Assembly (NCBI GenBank): GCA_012295275.1
Contig: CM022670.1
Coordinates: 11,627,083 to 11,672,082, forward strand
Reading direction: 5' to 3'
Source: Chrysomallon squamiferum
Lineage: Eukaryota > Mollusca > Gastropoda > Neomphalida > Peltospiridae
DNA: 45,000 bases
Positions 1-10,739 of this stretch are shown piece after piece; positions within the stretch are counted from its first letter, which is position 1; each line of letters starts with the position of its first letter. Below the pieces are notes generated by a model. It did no database searches. It was not told the DNA's origin and saw only the letters and a program-made list of their open reading frames with translations. The position numbers and the translations under genes are program-made.

Positions 1-139
1 CAACAACAACAACATGATGAAGAAGAAAAAAAACAAAAACAATTCTATGGAAAAAATATTTTTCTGTCTGATATTTATGGTAAAACTAAATAAAAGCAAG
101 TATAAACTATATATATATATATATATATAAAATCAAGAA
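1..139. repeat. CAA-rich start and (TA)n tract at window edge
   Basis: The window opens with four CAA/AAC units. A (TA)n run lies at about 108-129. The rest is A-rich and featureless. Confidence 0.7.
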
Positions 140-1415
140 ATCACAGTTCGATATTATGCAAACGATTATGAAAGTCACCCACAGTGACAACGACACACCA
201 AACTACGTTGGCGCCTTTCTCCCCGACCAATACGCATTGTTAATTACATTGTGCCTCGACAGATGCACGTGACTTGACTGATCTCCCCGCAGCATGTGAC
301 ACACGACCGACTCATCTGCTCTCAGATTCATTGCTTCGAGAGGCATCATTAAATATTTCCAATCGTCTCTATCTAACTCGTGAGGAATCCACCGGGGTTT
401 GTATTAATGAAGAGCGGTTTGCTAGCGTTTTGAAGATTATCTTGCCATAACTATATTGGAGACATTGATTTATTTCATCCAGCGGTCTCCGTTGACTGCA
501 GTTTTCGCGGATGGTCCCCGAATAGCACCAGAACTGTGGAGTGTACCGCGAAGACGGGCTGAAGAATGAAAATGGATTAAAATCTATTGTACAGCGATCC
601 CCAGATGCGTCCAGTTGCGACCGCACACAAACCGCTTAAGCTGGTTTCCAGCCTCCGAAATCTTTTGACAGGATAATTCGTACTGGAAAAGTGTGTGATC
701 CACACTCGCGTTACGCCACTCGCTGGATTCCTTACGTGAGAATGGAACATCATCATTGGCGACAACATTTTCTTTAACTAGAGGCATTTGTCTCAAATAA
801 ATAGTGTATCCTTCACATTTGCCAATAACTTGGGCTTTTGGGCTTTGTATTCAGTTCGTGCCAATTATGGCCTCGAAGGGAACTGTGTCAGTTCGTCGAA
901 TGCCACAAACAGACACGCAAATGGCATTTCAATTCCAGCAGCGCCTTCAGGGTTTGGCAAAAGAAATTGCTATTTCAAAGTTCAACTATGGACATGCTTC
1001 GCGCCATTCCTTAATAGCTGGTGCTTCATAGGTGACCACGTGATTAATCTTGGATCAAGAAATGTCCGCTTGAATATGGAACTGCTTCGGGCTTTGTATC
1101 AAATACAGGCATTTACTGAGAGAAGTATATTATTGTGTACGTACACCGTCATCAGCGCATCTACATTTTCGAGACGACTGCAGTTAATATGTTTTCTTTT
1201 CTGTCAAACACTCCCCGTGGCATTTACGTATTTTGTACCATACGGTTAATGGTAGGAGAGAATTGTGTTGTGCGTCTGTGTGCCCGTGTGTTGTTGTTGC
1301 TGCTGTTTGCGGGATGTGTGTGGTGATGTACGTCGTACACACGGTGACGCACCAACGCTCGGGAAGGCCTTCTACCCCTGTGTGAAGGAATCACAGCGAC
1401 TGTGAGACTCGCGAC
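140..1415 (+). promoter_or_regulatory. Upstream region and probable promoter / 5' leader of the receptor gene
   Basis: This 1.3-kb stretch is GC-richer and almost free of microsatellites, unlike the rest of the window, as expected next to a 5' end. CACGTG occurs at about 265 and 1037. Several moderately long open frames cross it (notably 788-1249), but they begin at TTG or GTG, match nothing I recognise and overlap one another on both strands, so I do not call them genes. I could not place a TATA box or initiator with confidence. Confidence 0.4.
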
Positions 1416-1463
1416 ATGCGGCAGATTAACACACCATGTCCGGGAAGACAATGTTTCGTTTGA
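1416..1463 (+). promoter_or_regulatory. Overlapping upstream ORF in the receptor leader
   Basis: An ATG at 1416 (G at -3) opens a 15-codon frame that is out of frame with the receptor and stops with TGA at 1461-1463, 25 bases beyond the receptor ATG at 1436. If transcription starts upstream of 1416 this would reduce initiation at the main start, a common translational brake. The transcription start is unknown, so the role is inferred. Confidence 0.45.
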
Positions 1464-1825
1464 TGTTTCTGCTTATACTTTGTACGTTGTCTGTTGCCAG
1501 TGGTGGTACAGTGCAGCAACCGGTTGTAAATATTGCAGGGATCTTCGAGAAGGATTCCGACGTTTTGGTAAAGGCGTTCCATTCGGCAGTGAAAGAGTTT
1601 AACAACTCTACCAATAAGATCCGCCTCCGGGGACATGCCGTAGTTGCCTACGGAGACGTTTACGACGCCATTCAGAATACCTGTTTTCTTTTGGATAACC
1701 AGAGTTTTCATATCTTTCTTACTTTTGCGAACACGTCGACCGTGCATAGCCTCAACATGATATCTAGCATTCTTGGTATGCCTGTCATGGGATATATTAT
1801 GGATAATGTCGATAAAAACGTGCAG
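1436..1825 (+). CDS. GluN3-like receptor, coding exon 1 (signal peptide and start of amino-terminal domain)
   Basis: This exon encodes residues 1-130. The ATG at 1436 has A at -3 and is followed by a hydrophobic segment (about residues 6-21, FRLMFLLILCTLSVAS) that reads as a signal peptide with probable cleavage near residues 22-24. A second in-frame ATG lies five codons in. The mature part opens the bilobed amino-terminal domain (VVNIAGIF, then AVKEFNNST). C83, in a helix context like GluN1 Cys79, could pair with C312 in exon 2. Sequons are visible at N56/N57, N88 and N99. The exon ends in phase 0 at a clean donor (CAG|GTAAGA). Read past the donor, the frame stops after five more codons. The 5' untranslated region and any upstream non-coding exon cannot be delimited from sequence alone. 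Confidence 0.9.
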
Positions 1826-1854
1826 GTAAGAGCCTCCTTTTAAATTTTGAGTAC

Positions 1855-2257
1855 ACCTGTATGTTTGTGTGTATGTGTGTGTGTGTTTGTAGTCATGTTT
1901 ATATTATGTATGTATGTATACGAATGAATGAATATGAATGAATGTGTATGAATGATCGACTTTGAATGAATGAACATCAAAAATGAACATGAATAAATGG
2001 ACTATGAATGGATGAATACGACTGAATGAATACGAATGAATAAATATGAATGAATGAACATCAAAAATGAACATGAATAAATGAAATATGAATGAATGAA
2101 TACGACTGAATGAATATTACTATATATATATGTTTACATATATGTCTATATGTATATCAGTATGCATATATGTATTGTATGTATGAATGTATTAATTTAT
2201 TTATTTATTATTTTTATTTGTGTGTGTGTGTCTGTGTGTGTGTGTCTATGTGTGTGT

Positions 2258-2296
<39 letters not shown>

Positions 2297-2300
2297 TGCT
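1855..2300. repeat. TG tracts and 84-bp duplicated GAAT-rich block
   Basis: TG-rich sequence at 1858-1890 is followed by GAATGAAT-type tetranucleotide repeats (1920-2125) in which an 84-bp unit beginning at 1964 recurs at 2048. A (TG)n tract with TC/TA interruptions follows at 2217-2296. Confidence 0.85.
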
Positions 2301-2960
2301 GTGTGTATGGTGAGATGTTTTTTGTCTGAGTATTTTCTAGATGCTGATGACTTCGATATACTTCATTCTTCTTCTTCTTTTTTTTTCATTCCCAAAAGAC
2401 CGCTAGGAAATGTGTAAGGTTGAGTTTTACAATAAAAACATTCAGATATCATTCAGCCTTTATAAGTAATATCCAGAAAGTGTCTGGGGAGTAATCAGCT
2501 GCAATCACAGTTGTTTAAAAATAGTGGAAAATGCGCAGTTCTGCAATTTACATAGAGATTGAACGGCGTCATTTTAATGTTTTTAATCTTTAGTATTGTT
2601 TGAACAGTTGACCGTAATTTTTTAAAATCCAGCAGCACAAGTTGAAGAGAAACGTGGCTTAATTAAATAAACGGTTTAAATAAACGTTTTCATTGTTTGC
2701 CCCAAATCTGGAACCGTAAACAAAATTTCCCAGATTAATATTTGCTTTGAAAGAAAGGGGAGGGGAATTCTTCTTTTTTTTTTTTTTTTTTTTTTTATGC
2801 TGTGCGCTGAGGTTTAATGTAACGATGTTTTTCTTTTTGTCTGAAAAACAAGATGGAGAAGAGGTTTAAATATTTTATTTAAAATTTTGTGATATTAGAA
2901 ATAAAGAAGTTTATTTAATTTAATTAGTAAAATAAAATTAAATGATAACAGAATCAACTG

Positions 2961-2999
<39 letters not shown>

Positions 3000-3780
3000 G
3001 AGAAAATGTAATTTTTCTATACCTATCTACGTTTCAAAATATATAACACACACATACACATGTACGTGTCAATTGGCTTCGTTCGTTATTTCTTTAACCA
3101 TCTTGAAAATTCGTCTGCTTGAACTGTCATATAATCACGATGATTCAGTAACAAAACCAATCCAATGAAATAATCAAATAGCAAAAGCCGCATTAGAAGT
3201 CGCTTTTTGACAATTTAGCTACTCCGACACGACACGACACGAAAACACCAGACCACGTGACCAGCACGGGGAAATTAAAAGTAGGTCGATGGACTAGGCA
3301 GACGATGTGGTAACAAGTTGTCAGCACTGGCGCCTCATTCAGATTACTGCACATGCAGGACGTCTTGATGCGATTCCAGGCGAATAGTGATTGTTTTACC
3401 ACCCTGCAGATCATGCTCGTATTTTGCGAGAAGTGTTTGTTCAACGATTAGCACAGTTTCGCATATTATTTTATTATCATTATTATCGTTCTCCTTCTTC
3501 TTCTTATTTTTTTTTTTTTTTATTTTAATTTTATTTAGGCTACAGTTAAACCTTTTTTAAAAAAAAAATGTAAAACTAATCAGTAGGAAATCACATTGTT
3601 GACATCTTTAACGTTTGGATGACAAGTCACTAATTGTTTTGATTGGAAACCAAGGCGTAATCCATAATTCCAAAAAGAATGTTAAATTGTAATAGGTATC
3701 CTGCATTGTTATTACTCTTATTTAATACAAATTCTGAAACTGTCAGTAAAAACATGTATATAATTATTATATACACACAG
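2300..3780. other. Intronic AT-rich DNA with homopolymer runs
   Basis: Poly(T) lies at 2773-2796, poly(A) at 2960-2997 and poly(T) at about 3508-3521. The stretch 3190-3440 is GC-richer, with three CGACA units at 3225-3241 and a CACGTG at about 3255. No gene is visible. Confidence 0.6.
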
Positions 3781-3995
3781 AGACACACACACACACACAC
3801 ACACATTCACACATACACATATATACCAGGTAATAAAAGGTCATTTGAATGATCAGTATTTGTGAAATTGTTTTAAATCTTAGTTCCATGAAAAATTCTT
3901 TGAAAAGCTTATTAACAATGCACTATTATTTGTTCTTATTTTAATCGGCTATTTTAATTAAGATAAAATACACCAGTGTGCTTCTGTGTGTGTGC

Positions 3996-4045
<50 letters not shown>

Positions 4046-4140
4046 CAAAAACACAACACACACACACAAAAATAAACAAAAATAATAAAAAAAAAAAAAA
4101 AAAAAAAATTAAAATAAATAAATAAATAAATAACACAGAC
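3780..4140. repeat. Microsatellite block: (CA)n, (TG)n(AG)n, poly(A)/(AAAT)n
   Basis: (CA)n lies at about 3782-3806. A compound (TG)n(AG)n tract at 3984-4045 is followed by A-rich and (AAAT)n sequence to 4135. The block is TG-AG-CA in the sense of the gene, opposite in sense to the CT-CA compounds further downstream. Confidence 0.9.
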
Positions 4141-4378
4141 AAAACAATTTGTATTATTTTTAATTATTAAAAATGACTGGCTTACGGTAAATCACTGGAT
4201 TTTCATAAACCATTCAATCTGGATCCCGCTGTCCACTCGTGATTTTACAGCTGTAATTTATTTTGACTGTCGACTTCTTGAAGAATTACTTTTCACTGAG
4301 GATCTGAGATAATCTAAAAGTGTGTATCGGACTCGCCCGTTACTTTTAATTAAACCATGGCTTCACACACGTGTTGGA

Positions 4379-4673
4379 GTTATAACTTTGATAACAGTCC
4401 TGTTTCAGATTTCTGATTATGATTTGTGTGTTATAACTTTGATAACAGTCCTGTTTCAGATTTCTGATTATGATTTGTGAGTTATAACTTTGATAACAGT
4501 CCTGTTTCAGATTTCTGATTATGATAACTTTGATAACAGTCCTGTTTCAGATTTCTAATTATGATTTGTGAGTTATAACTTTGATAACAATACTATTTCA
4601 GATTTCTGATTATAATTTGTGAGTTATAACTTTGATAACAATACAATTTCAGAATTCTGATTATGATTTGTGA
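4379..4673. repeat. 51-bp tandem repeat, about six copies
   Basis: Copies starting with GTTATAAC begin at 4379, 4430, 4481, 4572 and 4623, the first intervals being exactly 51 bp. The copy between 4481 and 4572 is shortened and lacks the GTTATAAC lead. Each unit holds CTTTGATAACA, which contains a TGATAA (GATA-factor type) core. The last two copies are more diverged. Confidence 0.93.
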
Positions 4674-5155
4674 TTGGATTAGTAAGAGAAGAATAAAAAC
4701 ACGATAAAACAGAGCCATCAAGTCCTAAATATTCAATGAATTGTTGTGGCTCATTCATCGTAGAAGTTCAATACTCCTTTATTACTGTAAAATAAATTTC
4801 GTAAAATTAGTATTCTTAAATAGTTCATTCGTATAACTCGTCTGAAGAAAACCCTTAAAAAATAAGAAAATAAATAAAAACAATCGTATTACATTTGTTA
4901 TAAAATTTAATATAATAAACGAAAGGTTTCTGTTGTGAAAAATATATATTGATATATTATGAATTATGCAGCTGTAAAACTTGACAGCAAACTCGTTATG
5001 GATTATTTCGAGGAATTCGACCGTACTGAATCTAACTGAAATGCTTTCGATCATGTATCAGTCTGAATTTCGCGAATCCCATTTATAGATTTTCTATTGT
5101 AATATCAATAATTAAAATCACAAGAAGAAATATTTAATATATAATTTTATCACAG

Positions 5156-5157
<2 letters not shown>

Positions 5158-5206
<49 letters not shown>
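5158..5206. repeat. (AAT)n microsatellite
   Basis: About 16 uninterrupted AAT units on the + strand. Confidence 0.95.
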
Positions 5207-5207
<1 letters not shown>

Positions 5208-5209
5208 TA

Positions 5210-6680
5210 TAATCTATGTTGTAGGTGATTAAGGCAGAAATAAATACGATTATCATATTTTCAACTTACTGTTTATATTATTTTATTTATTATAGTTTCT
5301 GCCAACAATAAAAATAACATTAGACAGGCGTTGAGCTATCATGGAAATCATTGTCAGGAATACTAATCATGGGCCAGTTTAAAAGAAAGACATCACAGTC
5401 ATTCGAAATTTCAAAATGGGTGCCATTTTGTGAGACGACTTCTAACTCATAGAACTCAGCATCTTGTTATAGAGACAGATCCAGTAAATTTAATTTTGGG
5501 TGCGAACACAAACTGTGAATAAATGCATTTTATTCTTTATTTGTACGCGGCAGCCTGTTACCTAATAAGAAGGTGTAGCAGCAGAACGATTCCAGGGAGT
5601 CTTTATTCTCGTTTTCTCCCGAGTCCGCTATCCACAGCGTCTGTCGGGCGATTACGATGAGCAATTAAAGCTAAGCTGTAATCAATCACATGCTATCAGA
5701 TTATGGCAGTGAACAACAGGATAAAGCCAGTGTTCTCTGTAATTAACTGGCAATTATCTGTTGCCTCTGTATTTGTGACATCATCGCGTGAATGGCAGAA
5801 TAATGTTCATCAATTCTTGGCAGGATAACGAGAGGGAAAAAATGTACACACACACACACACACAACACACACACATAAACATACACAGTATATATATATA
5901 TATAAGATTCTGACATCATGACGAAAGGTCATACCGGATTAAGTAAATCTCTGTTATGCAATGCTATTAAAGCTAAATGAGTGCTATAGTTCACAAACGT
6001 ATTAAAAACGCTATACTACATGATGCTAATTACTGCATAAATCCAGTAACAATCAAAATAATATCCTCTTTATGACAATCCAAACACAAGCAATTTTAAA
6101 GAAACTTCAAAAGTGAACTGACCATGTATATATTCATTCCTTACCTATTCTTGTAAAAAGAAGCTAACGTTTCATTTTATTTCTGTTTATAGGAAGAATA
6201 AGTCCCATAATGATTGGACAATAAATGGATTTTTTAGGGGGGTAAAAAATGATTTCGATGACGAAAATAGCGTCATCGGCAAGCCAAAGTCTTAGCTATT
6301 CACCTTCTTCAAACAAACAAACAAAAAAAGTCTCTTCCATTCTGTAGGCCGATGAAATAAAATTCGGCAGTGATAGCTAACATTTTCCCCTCACTCAAAT
6401 GCTACACCAGATGTCTTCCAAAAGTTCGGATGGCAAATAAAACTCTTCAAAATAACGAAAGCGCGTCATTAATAACTTTCTTATAACCCACACGATATGG
6501 AACTGTCTGTCATCTTCAAGACTGATCAGGAGTGCTTTTACTATTCAAGTTAAATAACGATTATTCCGTGGTTTCAGTATTTCTTTATACACTTGCGACC
6601 ATAAAACATGATCTGTCGTTTGTATGCGTTTAGGGCACAAACCGGATATATATTTTTGGTGTGAATCCAATATTAATATT
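5210..6680. other. Intronic single-copy DNA with CA and TA tracts
   Basis: 5320-5830 is GC-richer, with several TAAT/ATTA homeodomain-type cores (for example around 5660 and 5745), a possible non-coding element. (CA)n with one slip lies at 5848-5886 and (TA)n at 5889-5904. A perfect 8-bp hairpin stem, CGATGACG/CGTCATCG, lies at about 6257-6279. No coding sequence is recognised. Confidence 0.5.
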
Positions 6681-6827
6681 TTTTTATTTTTTTTTTTTTT
6701 TTTTTTTTGCAAGAGGAATTTAAGTTGACTTTCTGTAAAAAGTTAATAATGCAGGATATATGAGCTTTTGCTCACCATGACGAATATGCAGCTAACATAT
6801 TGACTGCACCAGTATTTTCACAACTGC

Positions 6828-6882
<55 letters not shown>
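6680..6882. repeat. Poly(T) and (CA)n microsatellite
   Basis: A T-run lies at about 6679-6708 and a (CA)n tract of about 25 units at 6831-6879. Confidence 0.92.
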
Positions 6883-6885
<3 letters not shown>

Positions 6886-7258
6886 CACACACATATTGGA
6901 AAAAAAATTTTTTTACTTTTTATTTAACGCAATAAAACCTTTTTGAGAACTGTTTAGTATAGATGTTTTCTACACTTGGATAGATATCTAAAAGATACTT
7001 ACAAAATAAAGTACATTGGGATACCCAATAACGAATCTAGTAGTGTTCCAGAACCTCAGTGGTTATACGGTTCGTCCGTCGTACATGTTATAACGGAAAA
7101 TCCGTTCCTAGCCCCAAATACACCCTCTAAAAAACGATAAATAAGTTTATTTAACTCCTGAAATGAAAAATGTCATTAATGCTTTATTTTAATGACTGAG
7201 AAGAGGTGGAAGGAGAGAAGTAATCCTTCTTGGCCTTCTTTGGCAGTTCGTCTGTAGG

Positions 7259-7314
7259 AGGTCTCTTAAAGAAGGAATCCAGGTTTGACTGCTTTAACCT
7301 GGATTTCTGGACCT
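7259..7314 (+). other. Imperfect intronic hairpin
   Basis: The perfect 10-bp stem AATCCAGGTT (7276-7285) with AACCTGGATT (7296-7305) closes a 10-base loop. An outer AGGTC/GACCT stem (7259-7263 with 7310-7314) extends it. Its size resembles a pre-miRNA, but no conservation can be judged from the sequence alone. Confidence 0.5.
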
Positions 7315-7439
7315 TCCAAAACCGGGCCATCAATGTGTTATAGGGTACCCCACTTGTGTACACAGAAAATGAAAATGTTATGAATTTAGTTTAATTCGAG
7401 CTGTACCTTCATCTACCTTCATCACGTGGGGTGGGGAAA

Positions 7440-7645
7440 TAAAAAAAAAAAAAAAAAACTTATATTAAAATTAAGTAAACAAAAAGAAAAATCTGCAGCA
7501 CTTAAAAATTTGAATGCTTTAAGAAAAATAATAATAAATATATGATATTGAAAAAAGAAAAAGTGAAAAAAGAAAAAAAAAAAAAAAAAAAAAAAATAAA
7601 AAAGAAAAAAGAAATAAGAAGAAAAAAGAAAAGAAAACCATACTC
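7440..7645. repeat. Poly(A) and A/G-rich purine tract
   Basis: Poly(A) at 7441-7459 is followed by an almost pure A/G stretch at about 7549-7640. The lysine-rich and phenylalanine-rich open frames across it are translations of this repeat. Confidence 0.85.
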
Positions 7646-9125
7646 CTTTGGGATAAAAATGCACACCATAGGTCATCTGTTTCATGAATATGATATTATT
7701 TTATGTCAGTTTGTCTGTAGACATTTGGTCCAGTGTTATGCTCGTCTGCATTCCCAAGAGTGGTTTTGTGAAAACTGCAGGAACATGAACAGAAAAGTGA
7801 AAAGGGCTTGCGAATTGTGAGAAATAAAACAGACCACGAGAAAGTGAAGTGGTGAGGTCCTGCGTCTCACAAAAAGTGTTATCCAGGGTCTCTTTTGTTT
7901 CTCTAACCCGGCATCGAATGGCCACTATTAAGTCTTACCTAATTCGATAAGGTAATATTTCTTCATTTCTTTGTTCCGTTGCTGTTTATTGTTTTGATAA
8001 TCATTTGTTTCACCCTGCACCAATCGGGGATCAGTTACTACAAGAGTAAGTATTCAGTTAGATTACTTTAAATCGTAGCGACAGAAAATTCGATAATGTG
8101 TTTGAACTGACGAACTTCTGACAGACACAGAAACAGCGTTACTTTCCAAGCCGTAAAATCTTTATGATCAGTAAATATTTGATGACGTTTTTCTCAGTGT
8201 TTGTTAGTGTTTGTTTACTCTCTGTATGTGTCCCTTTGTGAGAGCGTGCGGTGCGTAATTTGTGTGTGTATTAATACCACTGCAGATAACATTCGAAGAT
8301 CAGGGATAATTAATATATTAGCAATTAACTTCTCTTGTTAATTTGTTTGCTGACCTTTGACATGCATTTATTATAATATATGATGATAATATTAATATAT
8401 AACTTTAATTGTTGATCAGTATTATAATTAATTAACTTTAAAAATATAATAGAGGTATATTTTTGTGTTTATAGTTCTTTTAAAACGGTCATTACTGTTT
8501 CAGGATTATTGTATTTAAAGTATAATTGTATTTCTCTGATTTTTATTGTAAAAAAAATATAAAGATAAAAGGACATGTACTGTTGTATCTCTGAAATAAG
8601 TCTAAATGAATAAATAAAGGCAGCGATTTAAATATTTAACAATGTTAATATTCCTTTCATAAAGATCACGTATTATTTTTAAAAAACTGAATAAATATAT
8701 ATAAATCAACATATATATAAAAAATGAAAATATAAAAATAAAAAAAAAAAAAAAAAATAAATATTAAAAAAAATCAAGTTCAGTACGTTCATTTTATTTT
8801 TGTTAATTTGTTGTTTTTTATTTTTTTTTTTTACCGATTGAAGCTCGGTTTTCTAGAAAATACTACTGAAATAAAAAAACGTGATTTTCGTGACAGGAAG
8901 AAGCGCGTGCTAACAGTTTATCGAGCTGCGTGAGAACTCGAGTCACAACCGCGGAAACACGAAACGCTTGTAACGTCATTTAACCTGGAGCAAAGGTCAC
9001 CGAACGATTTTCACTGTCAACCCCATAATGGAATCCTTGACCCGTTACAGCCGACCTTTTCAGTTTATTATAATTAAGAATAATGCAACAATGATAATAA
9101 AAGTTAGAATGGCTCAATAAAAACT
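7645..9125. other. Intronic AT-rich DNA with a GC-richer island
   Basis: Mostly AT-rich, with short poly(A) at 8740-8758. The interval 8880-9060 is CpG-containing and GC-richer, with AACGTCA at about 8983 and AAAGGTCACC (nuclear-receptor half-site type) at about 8992. It is a candidate regulatory island by composition only. Confidence 0.4.
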
Positions 9126-9129
9126 AAAA

Positions 9130-9130
9130 C

Positions 9131-9183
<53 letters not shown>
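9130..9183. repeat. (AAT)n microsatellite
   Basis: About 17 AAT units on the + strand. Confidence 0.95.
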
Positions 9184-9185
<2 letters not shown>

Positions 9186-9589
9186 CATTACAAATAAACT
9201 AACTCCACCGTTTTATTCAGACTCTAAAGGGAGTGTGATGTTGTTGATGATTTTCGAGAAGAGCAATAACATTTGGTTGAAAACTGTCAAGTTTTTGTTA
9301 CCAATTCTCCAAGATCTTCATCTTGTTTTGTTAACTCAGTTTACATGAATAAAACTCGCTTCAGTCATTCAGAACACAGGAGTAAACATGTTTTACACTC
9401 GACTGTTTGTTAACTGTTTTTTATTTACATTACTACAAAAGTGGACAATTAATTGATTAAATCTAAACCTGGAATCGATCCCTAGTGATTTTCTAATCAC
9501 CGAAATGTATCATCGATCAATGGCGGAGAAAAGTAACTGAACAGAAGTCAAAACGGTTCAGAGGTTATACGAACAGTGTTCCGATGTGA

Positions 9590-9805
9590 AATACGATATT
9601 TACGTAATCACTGAAGTAGAGCAAATAACTCGATTTGCATAATAATGATGTTTACGCAAACACTGGTGGAGATACATGAGTGGATTATCAAAATAATAAG
9701 TTTACGTAATCACTGGTAGAGAGACCCATGAAATAGTAATTCAAAAGGAGCCAAAAACCGTTCAAAGCTTTTAAAAGTTAAATAGGATATTTACGTAATC
9801 ATTTT
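9590..9805. repeat. Degenerate tandem repeat with TTTACGTAATCACTG motif
   Basis: TTTACG(T/C)AA recurs at about 9599, 9651, 9711 and 9790, three times followed by CACTG and similar flanks. A flanking AA(A)CCGTTCA / AAACGGTTCA segment also recurs. The spacing is irregular (52, 60, 79), so this is an old, eroded array. Confidence 0.5.
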
Positions 9806-10189
9806 CGTAAAAAGTCCTAAGCTGACAATCATTTGAGGCTGCGGGATGATGGTGTTGTTAGATTTGATTTTTATATGACGTCATTCGGAATGATGAGTTC
9901 CTTTTCCTTTTTCTTCATTGTGTAAAATCTTAACCGACTTCTTACTGATGTCCCTAATTTCAATTTCTGCACCTGATAAACCTTTTTTCAGTCTTTCTTT
10001 CAGTTATAATTATCGAGATTTGTTTATTTTGATTAAAAAAGAATTCAAATTTTTATTTTTAAATTAATGACTGAAAAAAAAAAAAATAAATACCTGGAAA
10101 CTTGCATTTGAAACAGGACATTTTAATTTCGGTCTTGAAATTGCCAACGCTTCTCGAAGGATGGATATTTCTTATAAAAACAAAATTAT

Positions 10190-10226
10190 ATAATAATAAT
10201 AATAATAATAATAAAAATAATAATAA

Positions 10227-10271
<45 letters not shown>
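10190..10271. repeat. (AAT)n microsatellite with AAA interruptions
   Basis: About 27 AAT units with two AAA interruptions. The poly-Asn and poly-Leu open frames here are repeat translations. Confidence 0.95.
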
Positions 10272-10274
<3 letters not shown>

Positions 10275-10442
10275 GTCGTTACAAATGTATGACATCAGCT
10301 TTAAAAACATTTATTCATAAAATATATTATTTACAGAATTCAAAAAACAGCGAACTCCTGCTGCTGTTAATGTCGAGTTGAAATTCCAGTTCACTGTTGA
10401 AGATGACTGCAAAAACCCCAGATGCCTATTGTTTCCTCAAAT

Positions 10443-10680
10443 TAGTCTACTGAAACAGAATTTTCTTCTCAAAGTGTGGTATGTCAGAACGGAATTTTCT
10501 TTTCATAATCTGGTCTATCGAAACAGACTATTCTTCTCATCGGCGAGTCTTAATATAGAATTTTTCCTCTCAAAGTTTTGTCTGCATAATACAGAATGCT
10601 CTTGTTAAAAGTCTGGTCATTCAATACAGGAGGTACTTCGCCAAGTCTAGTCTATCGAAATAGAGTTTTCTCCTCAAATT
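10443..10680. repeat. Degenerate 34-bp tandem repeat, about seven copies
   Basis: The unit resembles TCTATCGAAACAGAATTTTC followed by TTCTCAAAG. It recurs at roughly 34-bp spacing with many substitutions. The open frame at 10378-10608 comes from this array and is not a gene. Confidence 0.7.
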
Positions 10681-10739
10681 TTGACAAACGAAATATTAGA
10701 TTTTCTGAACGTTTAACGGGCCCAACCTTTTGCCAGACT

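Noticed and set aside
530-555. REST/NRSF-like site (AGCACCAGAACTG)
   Set aside because: Only the AGCACC half matches well and the second half is poor; the factor's conservation in this lineage is uncertain.
788-1249. 153-codon open frame upstream of the receptor
   Set aside because: It starts at TTG, overlaps other open frames on both strands, has no domain or signal I recognise and sits where a promoter or leader is expected.
9465-9500. tRNA-derived SINE B-box-like GGAATCGATCCC
   Set aside because: No A box at the right distance and no poly(A) or tail repeat; a chance match.
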